Assembly (NCBI GenBank): GCA_902476875.1
Contig: CABSFC010000049.1
Location: 1-18,289, forward strand
Reading direction: 5' to 3'
DNA: 18,289 nucleotides
DNA from: an uncultured Oscillibacter sp.
GTDB lineage: Bacteria > Bacillota > Clostridia > Oscillospirales > Oscillospiraceae
Part shown: positions 6,875 to 14,772 of the stretch, one piece after another
Numbering within the stretch: position 1 is the first letter of the stretch
Layout: the number at the start of each line of letters is the position of its first letter
The notes under the pieces: model-generated
Databases searched by the model: none
What the model saw: the letters and a program-made list of their open reading frames with translations, nothing else
What the model was told of the DNA's origin: nothing
Position numbers and translations under genes: made by a program

Positions 6875-9268
6875 TCACCGGTCCTTCCGGCCGCCGAACA
6901 GGCCCTTCAAAAAACCGCCCTTTTCCCTGCCCTGGTCCGGACCCTTGGCAGGCGCCCCGGCCGGCGCCTTTTCCAGGCGCTCCAACGCTTTCTTCGCGTC
7001 CTCATAGCCCTGGTCCGCGGCGGCGCGGTATAGCTCCAGCGCCTTTGCCACGCTGCGCGCCACGCCCTTGCCGTTCTCGTAGCACCAGGCCAGGTTATGC
7101 TGGGCGCGGGAGTGGCCCTGCTCCGCGGCTTTGCCGTACCAGGCCACCGCGTCCTTCCAGCTCTGTTCCACGCCCACGCCGGTCTCATACAGGTAGCCCA
7201 GGTTGCACTGCCCCGTGGCGTAGCCCTTCTCCGCCGCCTGCCGGTACAGCTTCGCGGCCTTAACGGGGTCCTTCTCCACGCCACGGCCAAACTCCCAGCA
7301 CACGCCCAGGTTGCACAGTCCCCGGGCAAAGCCCTGGTCCGCCGCCGCCTGATACCAGCGGACGGCCTCCGTCCAGCTCTGCTCCACGCCCCGGCCGATC
7401 TCATACAGATAGCCCAGGTTGCACTGGCCCGCCGCGTCGCCCTTCTCCGCCGCCTGCCGGTACAGCTCCACGGCCCTTTTCAGGTCCGCCTCCACGCCCT
7501 CGCCGTGCTCGTAGCACACGCCAAGGTTGCACATGGCGCCGGGATAGCCCGCGTCGGCGGCTTTCTGATACCACCGGACCGCCGCGGCCCAGTCCTGCGC
7601 CACGCCACGGCCCTGCTTGCAGCACACGCCCATGCAGAACATGCCCCGGGGGTCGTTCTGCTCGGCGGCCTTGTTGTACCAGTGGACGGCGCGCTTCAAA
7701 TTCATCTCCACGCCCTTGCCGTACTCATAGCACCAGGCCAGATTGCACTGTGCGCGGGGCATGCCCTGCCGGGCGGCGGCGCTGTACCACTTCACAGCCT
7801 CCTCCCAGCTCTGCTCCACGCCCCGGCCGATCTCATACAGGTAGCCCAGGTTGCACTGCCCCGGCGCGTTTCCGGACTCGGCGGCCCGGCGGTAAAGCTC
7901 CGCCGCCCTGGCGAAGTCCCGGGGCACGCCCTCGCCCCGCTCGTAGCACACGCCCAGATCGCACATGGCGGGGGCGGAGCCGGCGTCCACAGCCTTCTGA
8001 TACCAGCGGCAGGCCTCCGCCGCGTCCTGCTCCACGCCGTAGCCGTAGTCATAGGCCCGGGCCACGGAGAAGAGTCCCCGCTCATAGCCCTGGTCCGCCG
8101 CTTTGCGGTACCAGGCAAATGCCTCCGCCAGGTCCTTTTCCACACCCTTGCCGTGCTCATAGCACCAGGCCAGATTGCACTGGCCCCGGGGCAGGCCCAT
8201 ATCCGCCGCCTTGCGGTACCACGCCGTGGCCTGCTCCCAGCTCTGTTCCACGCCCTCGCCGGTCTCGTAGAGGAAGCCCAGGCAGCAGGCGCCGTCCTCG
8301 TCGCCCGCCTCGGCGGCTTTGCGGTACCACGCCGCGGCCGCCGCCTTGTCCACCGGGACGCCCCGGCCCCGCTCGCTGCAAAAGCCCAGGCACAGCATCC
8401 CCCGGGGATAGTCCTGCTCCGCCGCCGCCTTGTACAGCCGGACGGCCTCCCCGTAGTCCTGCGTCACGCCCTTGGCGTGCTCATAGCACCAGGCCAGGTT
8501 GCACTGTGCCCGGGGATAGTTCTGGTCCGCGGCGGCGCGGTACCACCGCGCGGCCTCCTCCCAGCTCTGTTCCACGCCCCGGCCCGCCTCATAGCAGAAG
8601 CCCAGGCAGCACTGCCCCGGCGCATGGCCCTGATCAGCGGCGGCGGTATACCATTTCACCGCCTGCTCCAGATCCTCCGGCACGCCGGTGCCGAACTCCA
8701 GGCAGCGGCCCAGCTCCGTCTGTGCGGCGGCATAGCCCAGCCATGCGGCGGACTGGTACCACTTAACGGCCTCGGCGTCGTTCTGCTCCACGCCCGCGCC
8801 CCGGCGGTATGCCTCGCCCAGCAAAAACTGTGCCCGGGGAAAGCCGTGCTCCGCGCCCTTCTGGAAGCACTCCAGCGCCTTGGCCTCGTCCTTCTCCACG
8901 CCGATGCCGTATGTATAGCAGTAGCCCAAATTCGTCAGGGCGGGCATATACTCCCGGGCGGCCGCCTGGGCGTACAGCAGCACCGCCTGCCTGGGGTCCG
9001 CCTCCACGCCGACGCCGGCCTCCAGGCACCAGCCCAGATTGGTCAGACCCAGGGGGTCGTTCATGGCCGCCGCCCGCTGGTAGCAGGCCAGGGCGTCCGT
9101 CTGCCGCTTCTCATCCACGGCCTGGTTGCCCAGAGTCACCCAATCGCCGGCGGTCAGCTCCTCCTCGGTCAGCGCGTGGAAAAAAGTGCCGCCGCAGCGG
9201 GGGCAGACATCCGGCTCCTCCTCGGCCACAAAGCCGCAATCCGGGTTTTCACAGCGAAAGTAATCCAT
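6875..9268 (-). CDS. Sel1-like repeat protein with N-terminal zinc ribbon, 797 aa
   Basis: The N-terminus carries a zinc ribbon (Cys6, Cys11, Cys22, Cys25 in a C-x4-C...CPRC layout). A degenerate first helix pair leads into nineteen Sel1 units of exactly 36 residues (72-755), with the consensus A..LG.CYE.G.GVE.....A..WY..AA..G. A Pro/Gly/Lys-rich tail ends GGFLKGLFGGRKDR. Sel1 arrays form alpha-solenoid scaffolds that bind other proteins, so an adaptor role is likely; the partner is unknown. No signal peptide is seen, so it is probably cytosolic, which fits its many free cysteines. The frame also opens at 9274, but GGAG lies eight bases from the ATG at 9268 and only two from the earlier one. 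The gene starts 11 bases after the ttcA-like stop, so the two are probably co-transcribed. No terminator is visible before the tRNA promoter. Confidence 0.93.
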   Translation of the reverse strand: MDYFRCENPDCGFVAEEEPDVCPRCGGTFFHALTEEELTAGDWVTLGNQAVDEKRQTDALACYQRAAAMNDPLGLTNLGWCLEAGVGVEADPRQAVLLYAQAAAREYMPALTNLGYCYTYGIGVEKDEAKALECFQKGAEHGFPRAQFLLGEAYRRGAGVEQNDAEAVKWYQSAAWLGYAAAQTELGRCLEFGTGVPEDLEQAVKWYTAAADQGHAPGQCCLGFCYEAGRGVEQSWEEAARWYRAAADQNYPRAQCNLAWCYEHAKGVTQDYGEAVRLYKAAAEQDYPRGMLCLGFCSERGRGVPVDKAAAAAWYRKAAEAGDEDGACCLGFLYETGEGVEQSWEQATAWYRKAADMGLPRGQCNLAWCYEHGKGVEKDLAEAFAWYRKAADQGYERGLFSVARAYDYGYGVEQDAAEACRWYQKAVDAGSAPAMCDLGVCYERGEGVPRDFARAAELYRRAAESGNAPGQCNLGYLYEIGRGVEQSWEEAVKWYSAAARQGMPRAQCNLAWCYEYGKGVEMNLKRAVHWYNKAAEQNDPRGMFCMGVCCKQGRGVAQDWAAAVRWYQKAADAGYPGAMCNLGVCYEHGEGVEADLKRAVELYRQAAEKGDAAGQCNLGYLYEIGRGVEQSWTEAVRWYQAAADQGFARGLCNLGVCWEFGRGVEKDPVKAAKLYRQAAEKGYATGQCNLGYLYETGVGVEQSWKDAVAWYGKAAEQGHSRAQHNLAWCYENGKGVARSVAKALELYRAAADQGYEDAKKALERLEKAPAGAPAKGPDQGREKGGFLKGLFGGRKDR
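7004..9055 (-). repeat. Nineteen tandem 108-bp units (Sel1 repeats)
   Basis: The coding DNA for the Sel1 array is nineteen units of 108 bp without any insertion or deletion. Units fall into recognisable types: GVEQSW units, NLAWCYE-GKGV units, PRGM-C-G-C units and AMC-LGVCYE-GEGV units. They recur in this order with a period of four (432 bp), clearest in units 9-12 (from 8299) and 13-16 (from 7867). It is a protein-coding repeat, not a CRISPR array. Confidence 0.9.
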
Positions 9269-9279
9269 AGACATCTCTC

Positions 9280-10158
9280 CTATCTGCTCTCCGGGCCGTC
9301 CTCCCCGAAGGGGGCGGCGCCGTCATAAAAATCCAGAAACGAATGGGCCTGGCCCCGGTACTTGAAGCCGGGGAAGGTGTCCAGCTGGACGCCGTGGATG
9401 GCCCGGAAAATGCTCTTTTCAATGTTGGGGTTGGTGCGCTTCAGCTGCCGCAGCAGGACCTTCATCTCCTGCCGCTTACTCTCCCCCACGCCGTCGCCCG
9501 AGGCGTCCCGCGCCTCCGTGAACCGGCAGGCGCATTGGAGGAACCGCAGGTGGTTGTAGTTCTTCCAGGCGATGATGGCGTCCTCGTGGACGCAGTAGAG
9601 GGGGCGGATCAGCTCCATGCCCGGAAAGTTCTTGCTGTGGAGCTTGGGGGGCATAGCCTGGAGCTGGGCGCCGTAGAACAATCCCAGCAGCGTGGTCTCC
9701 ACCACGTCGGAAAAGTGGTGGCCCAGAGCGATCTTGTTGCAGCCCAGCTCCCGGGCCTTGGCGTACAGGCAGCCCCGGCGCATCCGGGCGCACAGGTAAC
9801 AGGGGTTTTTGTCCACCTGGGTGGTGACATCGAAGATATCGCTTTCAAAAACGGTAATGGGGATGCCAAGCAGCCCGGCGTTCTCCTCGATCAGCCGCCG
9901 GTTGGATGGGTTGTAGCCCGGGTCCATCACCAGAAAGGTCAGGTCAAAGGGCTGGTTCGTGTGCTTTTGCAGCTCCTGCATCAGCTTGGCCAGGACCATG
10001 GAGTCCTTGCCGCCGGAGATGCACACGGCGATATGGTCCCCCGGGGACACCAGCTCATACCGCTTGACGGCGGCGATGAAGGGGTTCCACAGGGTCTTGC
10101 GGTAGGTTTTGATGAGACTGCGCTCGGCAGTCTCCCGTGGCGTCAGTTCGCGGGACAT
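9280..10158 (-). CDS. TtcA-like tRNA 2-thiolation protein (PP-loop ATPase)
   Basis: Member of the TtcA/TtuA family of ATP-dependent tRNA sulfur-transfer enzymes, which adenylate a base and replace oxygen with sulfur using an Fe-S cluster. The PP-loop SGGKDS is at residues 48-53, a CYLC pair gives Cys120 and Cys123, and a CAC motif gives Cys209/Cys211, where the third cluster cysteine is expected. GHHFSDVVETTLL matches the conserved helix after the cysteine pair. The start is the ATG at 10158, with AAGGAG seven bases upstream; the open frame further upstream has no support. The length of 292 residues suits the family. In E. coli TtcA makes 2-thiocytidine at position 32. Which base is modified here cannot be read from sequence, so no gene symbol is given. 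Confidence 0.88.
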   Translation of the reverse strand: MSRELTPRETAERSLIKTYRKTLWNPFIAAVKRYELVSPGDHIAVCISGGKDSMVLAKLMQELQKHTNQPFDLTFLVMDPGYNPSNRRLIEENAGLLGIPITVFESDIFDVTTQVDKNPCYLCARMRRGCLYAKARELGCNKIALGHHFSDVVETTLLGLFYGAQLQAMPPKLHSKNFPGMELIRPLYCVHEDAIIAWKNYNHLRFLQCACRFTEARDASGDGVGESKRQEMKVLLRQLKRTNPNIEKSIFRAIHGVQLDTFPGFKYRGQAHSFLDFYDGAAPFGEDGPESR

Positions 10159-10196
10159 GGAATGACTCCTTTTCATAGGGTTGCGCCGGGGCCGCC

Positions 10197-11759
10197 TTAC
10201 AGCCAGATCGCGCCCAGCCGCAAAATCGACGCGAACACCCGGCGGAGCCAGGGTCGCTTGTTCCACTCCTCCAGGGTGTACGGGGCGCTTTGGGACATGA
10301 TGCCGTCCATGTCCTCCAGCAGCTCCTCCACCGCCGGCATGTGGTACAGCAGCACGCCGCACTCGTAGTGGAGCTGGAAGGTGCGGTAGTCCATGTTGGT
10401 GCTGCCCACCAGCGCCACCTCCCGGTCCACCATGACGCTCTTGGCGTGGAGGAAACCGGGCGAGTATTTGTAAATTTTCACACCGTGGCTCAGCAGCTCG
10501 CCCCAGTAGGTCTCCGCCACCATGTAGGTCAGCTTGTGGTCCGGGATGGCCGGGATCATCAGCCGCACGTCCACGCCGGCGTCCCCGGCGATGCACAGGG
10601 CTTTCTGCATGGACTCCTCAACAGCGTAGTAGGGCGTGGTGATATACAGCATCCGCTTGGCGGAGGCGATCAGCTGGAGGTACGTCTCCTCAATGGGATT
10701 ATCCGGGTTGTTCAGAGGGCCGTCGGTAAAGGGCTGGCAGAAGCCGGGGGCCGCCGCCGACTCATGGCGGGGGCGGTAGTAATCGTCCTCGTTGGGCATC
10801 GTCCGGCCCATCATCTTCCACATCTGCATGAATTGGGTGGCAAAGCCCCAGACGCCCTCCCCCTCGATGCGGACGGCGCTGTCCTTCCAGTGGCCGAAGC
10901 GGACGATCAGGTTGGCGTACTCGTCGGCGATGTTGATGCCGCCGGTGTAGGCGTACTGCCCGTCGATGACGGCGATCTTCCGGTGGTCCCGGTAGTTGAA
11001 GTAGATGCGGTTTACATAACGGTGGACCGGGTTGAACACCTCCACCTCGATGCCGGACCGCTGGATCTCCTGAAAGGTGGCGTCGGACAGGCGGGTCAGG
11101 TTGCCGAAGTCGTCGAAGATGATGCGGACCTCCACGCCCGCGGCGGCCCGCTCCCGCAGAACGCGGAAGATCCGGTCCCAAATCTGGCCCTCGGCCAGGA
11201 TGTAATACTCCAGAAAGATGTAGACCTCCGCCCGTTCCATGTGGGCGATGAGATCGTCGAAAAATTCCGCGCCATCCCCAAAATACCGGGCCTGGGTGTC
11301 CCGATAGAGCCAGAATCCCCGCTTTTGCAGGTAGGATGCCAGCCTTCCCCAGGCCGGGGACTGGCGGCGCAGGCGGGCGAGGTTGTTCTCACTGGCCATC
11401 TTCTGACTCTCCCGCTGGGGGATGGGCGGGACCTTCCGCAGGCTCAGGCTCTTGGCCTGATGGGTGCCGCCCCACAGACAGAACAGGATCATGCCGGACA
11501 CCGGCAGCGCCAGCAGCAGACACATCCACACCAGCTTATAGGAGGGGCTACCGGGGCGCTGGTACACCCGGATGGCAAAGACGGCGCCGATCAGCACCAG
11601 CAGCAGGTAGACATAATTTGCTTTCTCCCGCAGGAAGTGGGTCAGCAGCAGCGTGGTGGCGATCTGGGCGAGGACCGTCAACACACACATGGAGATGCTG
11701 GTGGCGGCGGAAATACGCCGCTCGGTGCGCTCTGTGGCGTGGAGCAGGTTTTTATGCAT
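10197..11759 (-). CDS. cls: Cardiolipin synthase (phospholipase D family)
   Basis: Membrane enzyme that joins two phosphatidylglycerol molecules to give cardiolipin and glycerol. Two or three hydrophobic segments at about residues 18-95 anchor the N-terminus. Two HKD catalytic motifs follow: H259-R-K261 with D266 (YRDHRKIAVIDG) and H438-A-K440 with D445 (FLHAKSVMVDRE), each followed by the usual GG(I/T)N or GSTNMD pattern. The length of 520 residues is normal for a Firmicute Cls. The start is the ATG at 11759, with GGGAGGTGG six bases upstream; the open frame to 11810 would run into the promoter. It is the first gene of a probable cls / ttcA-like / sel1 operon, with a 38-base gap to the next gene. 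Confidence 0.95.
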   Translation of the reverse strand: MHKNLLHATERTERRISAATSISMCVLTVLAQIATTLLLTHFLREKANYVYLLLVLIGAVFAIRVYQRPGSPSYKLVWMCLLLALPVSGMILFCLWGGTHQAKSLSLRKVPPIPQRESQKMASENNLARLRRQSPAWGRLASYLQKRGFWLYRDTQARYFGDGAEFFDDLIAHMERAEVYIFLEYYILAEGQIWDRIFRVLRERAAAGVEVRIIFDDFGNLTRLSDATFQEIQRSGIEVEVFNPVHRYVNRIYFNYRDHRKIAVIDGQYAYTGGINIADEYANLIVRFGHWKDSAVRIEGEGVWGFATQFMQMWKMMGRTMPNEDDYYRPRHESAAAPGFCQPFTDGPLNNPDNPIEETYLQLIASAKRMLYITTPYYAVEESMQKALCIAGDAGVDVRLMIPAIPDHKLTYMVAETYWGELLSHGVKIYKYSPGFLHAKSVMVDREVALVGSTNMDYRTFQLHYECGVLLYHMPAVEELLEDMDGIMSQSAPYTLEEWNKRPWLRRVFASILRLGAIWL

Positions 11760-11812
11760 AGACGGCCACCTCCCTTTTTTCATCCATATAGAATTTCGCG
11801 GCTTAATCAAGT

Positions 11813-11841
11813 ATTATACTCGAAACGGCGCGGAGCTTCAA
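11813..11841 (-). promoter_or_regulatory. Candidate cls operon promoter
   Basis: On the minus strand, TTGAAG (11841-11836), a 17-base spacer and perfect TATAAT (11818-11813) lie about 54 bases before the cls ATG. It is the only good promoter I see for the three-gene minus-strand run. Confidence 0.7.
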
Positions 11842-11886
11842 CTACAAATCTGTGAATAAAAAATGACAGAACAGGAACGACGCAAA

Positions 11887-11917
11887 ACCACCGCGGACCG
11901 GACCGGTCCGCGGTGGT
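11887..11917 (-). terminator. pncB terminator
   Basis: Thirteen-bp perfect stem (ACCACCGCGGACC / GGTCCGCGGTGGT) with a five-base loop, starting 23 bases past the pncB stop and followed on the minus strand by TTTTGCG. Confidence 0.85.
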
Positions 11918-11940
11918 CAAACGAAGATATGCAGAGCGGC

Positions 11941-13389
11941 TCAGCGGCTCTTGCGCAGCAGCTCCTGCTTGATGTCCCACAGCTTCTGGCTGAGGTCCAC
12001 ATAGAACACATGGGGATTCTCAAACCGCTTGACCTCGTCCCACAGGGTGTCCACCTGCGCCAGACAGTACTTCTGGATGTCCCGGAGGTCCGGTTGTTGG
12101 TACACCAGCTTTCCGCCCTGGTACACCGGCACCTGCAGGGGTTTCGCGGTGAAATTGGTGTAGGTCTTGCGCTTCCAGGTGGCCCGGGAGTCGAACAGCT
12201 CCAGGGGCCGGGTCTCGTCCACCGTCTCGTCCCACACGGTGATGTAGTCCGCCTCCGCCTTGCCGGTCCCCTTGTCGAAAATGCGGTAGACCTTTTTGAA
12301 GTGGGGATTGGTGATCTTGTCCACGTTCTCGCTGACCTTGATCTTGGGAAGGATGTTTCCCGCGTCGTCCTCCACGGCCGCCAGCTTGTACACGCCGCCG
12401 AATACCGGCTGGCTGCTGGCGGTGATCATCCGCTCGCCCACGCCGAACAGGTCGATCCGCGCCCCCTGCTGGATCAGGTCCCGGATGATATACTCATCCA
12501 GGGAGTTGGACGCGGAGATCTGGCACTCCGTCCAGCCGGCGGCGTCCAGCATCTTCCGGGCCTCTCGGGTCAGATAGGCCATGTCGCCGGAGTCCAGGCG
12601 GATGCCGCACTTTTTGATGCCCAGGGGCTTCAGCACGTCGTTGAACGCCCGGATGGCGTCGGGCACGCCGGACTTCAGCACGCTGTAGGTGTCCACCAGC
12701 AGCGTCGCGTTGGTGGGGTAGATTTCACAGTAGGTCTTGAATGCCTCGTACTGGCTGTCGAACATCTGGACCCAGGAGTGGGCCATGGTGCCGCCCGCCG
12801 GGACGCCGTACATCTGGTCGGAGATGGTGCAGGCCGTGCCCTTACAGCCGCCGATAAAGGCCGCCCGGGCGCCGGAGATGGCGCCGTCGGTGCCCTGGGC
12901 CCGACGGGAGCCGAACTCCAGCACCGTCCGCCCCTGGGCCGCCCGGACGATGCGGTTGGCCTTGGTGGCGATGAGGCTCTGGTGATTGATGGTCAGCAGA
13001 GTGAAGGTCTCGATGAGCTGTGCCTCGATGGCCGGGGCCCGGACCGTCACCACCGGCTCCCTGGGGAAGATGGGCGTGCCCTCGGGGATGGCCCAGATGT
13101 CGCCGGTAAAGCGGAAGTCCCGGAGATAGGCCAGAAAATTCTCGGAGAAGAGGCCCTTGCTCCGGAGATAATCGATGTCCTCCTCGTCGAAATGCAGGTT
13201 TTCAATATAGTCAATGAGCTGGCTCAACCCCGCGCAGATGGCGAAGCCGCCCTTGTCGGGCACGTCCCGGAAGAAGACGTCAAAATAGGTGATACGGTCC
13301 TTGTAGCCCGCCTGAAAGTAGCCGTTGCCCATGGTCAGCTCGTAGAAATCGCAGAGCATGGTCATGTTCAGTTTCTTTTCGGTATCCAT
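11941..13389 (-). CDS. pncB: Nicotinate phosphoribosyltransferase
   Basis: Cytosolic enzyme of the Preiss-Handler NAD salvage route: nicotinate plus PRPP (with ATP) gives nicotinate mononucleotide. The 482-residue protein shows the NAPRTase signatures in order: YELTM near residue 16-20, ATKANRIV at 141-148, EFGSRRAQG at 158-166, GTMAHSWVQ at 200-208 with the conserved histidine, and RLDSGDM further on. The ATG at 13389 has GAGGTG five bases upstream. The gene has its own promoter and terminator, so it is monocistronic. The product would need NadD and NadE to reach NAD. The nucleotidyltransferase-like domain of the protein at the left edge resembles NadD, but a link between the two is only speculation. 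Confidence 0.96.
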   Translation of the reverse strand: MDTEKKLNMTMLCDFYELTMGNGYFQAGYKDRITYFDVFFRDVPDKGGFAICAGLSQLIDYIENLHFDEEDIDYLRSKGLFSENFLAYLRDFRFTGDIWAIPEGTPIFPREPVVTVRAPAIEAQLIETFTLLTINHQSLIATKANRIVRAAQGRTVLEFGSRRAQGTDGAISGARAAFIGGCKGTACTISDQMYGVPAGGTMAHSWVQMFDSQYEAFKTYCEIYPTNATLLVDTYSVLKSGVPDAIRAFNDVLKPLGIKKCGIRLDSGDMAYLTREARKMLDAAGWTECQISASNSLDEYIIRDLIQQGARIDLFGVGERMITASSQPVFGGVYKLAAVEDDAGNILPKIKVSENVDKITNPHFKKVYRIFDKGTGKAEADYITVWDETVDETRPLELFDSRATWKRKTYTNFTAKPLQVPVYQGGKLVYQQPDLRDIQKYCLAQVDTLWDEVKRFENPHVFYVDLSQKLWDIKQELLRKSR

Positions 13390-13405
13390 ACTTGCACCTC
13401 GGTAC

Positions 13406-13430
13406 AGTGATCTGTCAGTGTCTTGTCACT
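13406..13430 (-). promoter_or_regulatory. Possible operator in the pncB leader
   Basis: An AGTGA-N15-TCACT dyad lies between the promoter and the pncB start, with repeated TGACA-like elements inside it (GTGACA and CTGACA on the minus strand). NAD-salvage genes in Firmicutes are often under NiaR or NrtR control. The match to either is not good enough to name one. Confidence 0.25.
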
Positions 13431-13446
13431 TGACTTGATTTCGTTC

Positions 13447-13475
13447 ATTATAATCGGCTTCCCGGAGAAAAGCAA
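13447..13475 (-). promoter_or_regulatory. Candidate pncB promoter
   Basis: On the minus strand, TTGCTT (13475-13470), a 17-base spacer and perfect TATAAT (13452-13447) lie about 58 bases before the pncB ATG. Confidence 0.65.
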
Positions 13476-13526
13476 TTGTTTTCTCAAAATTCCGTCAAGG
13501 TTTTGTCAATTTTCGCTGACAACAAA

Positions 13527-13554
13527 GCGCCCGGCGCGAAATCGCGCCGGGCGC
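13527..13554 (-). terminator. Hairpin terminator after the CD1247-family gene
   Basis: Twelve-bp very GC-rich stem (GCGCCCGGCGCG / CGCGCCGGGCGC) around AAAT, 11 bases past the stop codon, followed on the minus strand by TTTGTTGTC. The T run is short but the stem is strong. Confidence 0.75.
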
Positions 13555-13565
13555 CGTGTTCGGGC

Positions 13566-13991
13566 TTACTCCTCGTCGGAGCCCTCCTCCGCCTCGTCCA
13601 GGCTGTTCAGGTCGAACTCCAGCTTCTCGCCGCAGTTGGGGCAGATGACCTCGCCGTCTGCCAGGATGGACTCGTCGAAGTAGATGGTCTCCTCACAGGT
13701 GGGGCATGTGGTGGCGTAGCAGTCCTCGTCGTCGCCCAACTCGTCCTCGTCGTCCTCATCCTCGTCGTAGTCCCCGAAGACGACATCCTCCACGTCCTCC
13801 AGATCGTCGCTGACGGCGTCCAGGCCGTCGGCCAGCTCCGCCTGCTCGTCCTGGATGTCCTCCAGCTCCAGGGCAATGTCCTCCAGCACGTCAATGATGG
13901 CGGAGAGCAGCTTGCCCTCCTTCTTCTCGGTGTCCAGCTCCATGCCCTCGGCCAGACCTTTCAGGTAGGCGACCTTCTCAGTGATCTCCAT
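13566..13991 (-). CDS. CD1247-family protein with acidic linker and zinc ribbon
   Basis: A 141-residue protein in three parts. Residues 1-70 are a coiled helical domain beginning EITEKVAYLKGLAEGMEL and continuing EGKLLSAIIDVLEDIA, which matches the CD1247 N-terminal domain of Clostridia. Residues 72-90 are almost wholly Asp/Glu. The end is a zinc ribbon with CPTC (Cys96, Cys99) and CPNC (Cys117, Cys120) and another acidic tail. The family's function is not known to me. The design resembles small nucleic-acid or RNA polymerase-associated factors, which is a guess. The ATG at 13991 has AAAGGAG eight bases upstream. It lies just after efp and shows no promoter of its own, so it may depend on read-through past the efp hairpin. 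Confidence 0.85.
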   Translation of the reverse strand: MEITEKVAYLKGLAEGMELDTEKKEGKLLSAIIDVLEDIALELEDIQDEQAELADGLDAVSDDLEDVEDVVFGDYDEDEDDEDELGDDEDCYATTCPTCEETIYFDESILADGEVICPNCGEKLEFDLNSLDEAEEGSDEE

Positions 13992-14025
13992 AGCGGTAAC
14001 TCCTTTCGTTGTAAACATGTGAATC

Positions 14026-14053
14026 GAAAGGGGGGACGAACATCCCCCCTTTC
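14026..14053 (-). terminator. Hairpin between efp and the CD1247-family gene
   Basis: Eleven-bp perfect stem (GAAAGGGGGGA / TCCCCCCTTTC) around a six-base loop, four bases past the efp stop. The T-rich tract after the stem is lacking on the minus strand, so it may act as a partial terminator or mRNA end protector and let some transcripts continue. Confidence 0.6.
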
Positions 14054-14057
14054 CGTA

Positions 14058-14627
14058 TTACTCCTTTACGCGGCCCAGATACTCGCCGGTGCGGGTGTCG
14101 ATCTGGATCTTCTCGCCCTCGTTGATGAACAGGGGCACCTTGATCTGCGCGCCGGTCTCCAGAGTGGCGTTCTTGGTGACGTTGGTGGCGGTGTCGCCCT
14201 TCACGCCGGGCTCGGTCTCCGTGACCTCCAGCTCCACGAAGTTAGGGACCTCCACGGTGAACACGCTGCCCTTATAGCTGACCAGGGAGCACATGGTGTT
14301 CTCCTTCACGAACTGGAAAGCGTCGCCCAGAACGTCCTTGTTCAGCGGGGTCATGTCAAAGGTCTCCGGGTCCATGAAGTAGTACAGGTCGCCATCGTTG
14401 TAGCTGTACTCGGCGCTTCTGCGCTCCACGGCGCCCTGCTCGAACTTGGCGGTGGGGTTGAAGGACTCCTCACGGATGGTGCCGCTGATGACGTTCTTGT
14501 ACTTGGTACGGACGAAAGCGGCGCCCTTGCCGGGCTTCACGTGCTGGAAGTCCACGACCACCATGGGCTTCCCGTCCATCTCAAAGATCATACCCTTCCG
14601 AAAATCACCGGCAGTAATGGTAGGCAT
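14058..14627 (-). CDS. efp: Translation elongation factor P
   Basis: EF-P binds stalled ribosomes between the P and E sites and helps form peptide bonds at consecutive prolines. The 189-residue length and three-domain layout are normal. The loop that reaches the peptidyl centre reads VKPGKGAAFVRTK with Lys34 at the tip, the usual modified residue in lysine-type EF-P. The EF-P C-terminal signature is visible near residues 150-175 (NATLETGAQIKVPLFI). No modifying enzyme (EpmA, EarP or the ymfI type) is encoded nearby. GAGGAGG precedes the ATG, and a promoter candidate lies about 90 bases upstream. Confidence 0.97.
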   Translation of the reverse strand: MPTITAGDFRKGMIFEMDGKPMVVVDFQHVKPGKGAAFVRTKYKNVISGTIREESFNPTAKFEQGAVERRSAEYSYNDGDLYYFMDPETFDMTPLNKDVLGDAFQFVKENTMCSLVSYKGSVFTVEVPNFVELEVTETEPGVKGDTATNVTKNATLETGAQIKVPLFINEGEKIQIDTRTGEYLGRVKE

Positions 14628-14715
14628 AAATTTTCCTCCTCACAAATCTTACGAGAAAACGACCTGTGGAAGGACATTTTCTCTAATTTTCCATATCTGG
14701 CGAATTACCGAAAAT

Positions 14716-14744
14716 ATTTTATCCTATGTTGCCCGCTATTGCAA
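14716..14744 (-). promoter_or_regulatory. Candidate efp promoter
   Basis: On the minus strand, TTGCAA (14744-14739), a 17-base spacer and TAAAAT (14721-14716) give an AT-rich leader of about 80 bases before efp. The promoter sits just past the yqeG stop at 14773. Confidence 0.6.
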
Positions 14745-14772
14745 GTATTTTTCACCCAGTTGTTGGATTTTT

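Noticed and set aside
7004..9055. CRISPR-like or satellite array
   Set aside because: The 108-bp periodicity is continuous coding sequence for Sel1 units, with no constant repeat separated by unique spacers.
7097..9328. Long open frame of 743 codons on the plus strand
   Set aside because: It is the reverse of the Sel1 repeats. Its own periodicity simply mirrors the 108-bp coding units.
10290..11855. Long plus-strand frame opposite cls
   Set aside because: Shadow of cardiolipin synthase, whose two HKD motifs fix the coding strand.
11863..13410. Long plus-strand frame opposite pncB
   Set aside because: Shadow of pncB; it would also read through the pncB terminator.
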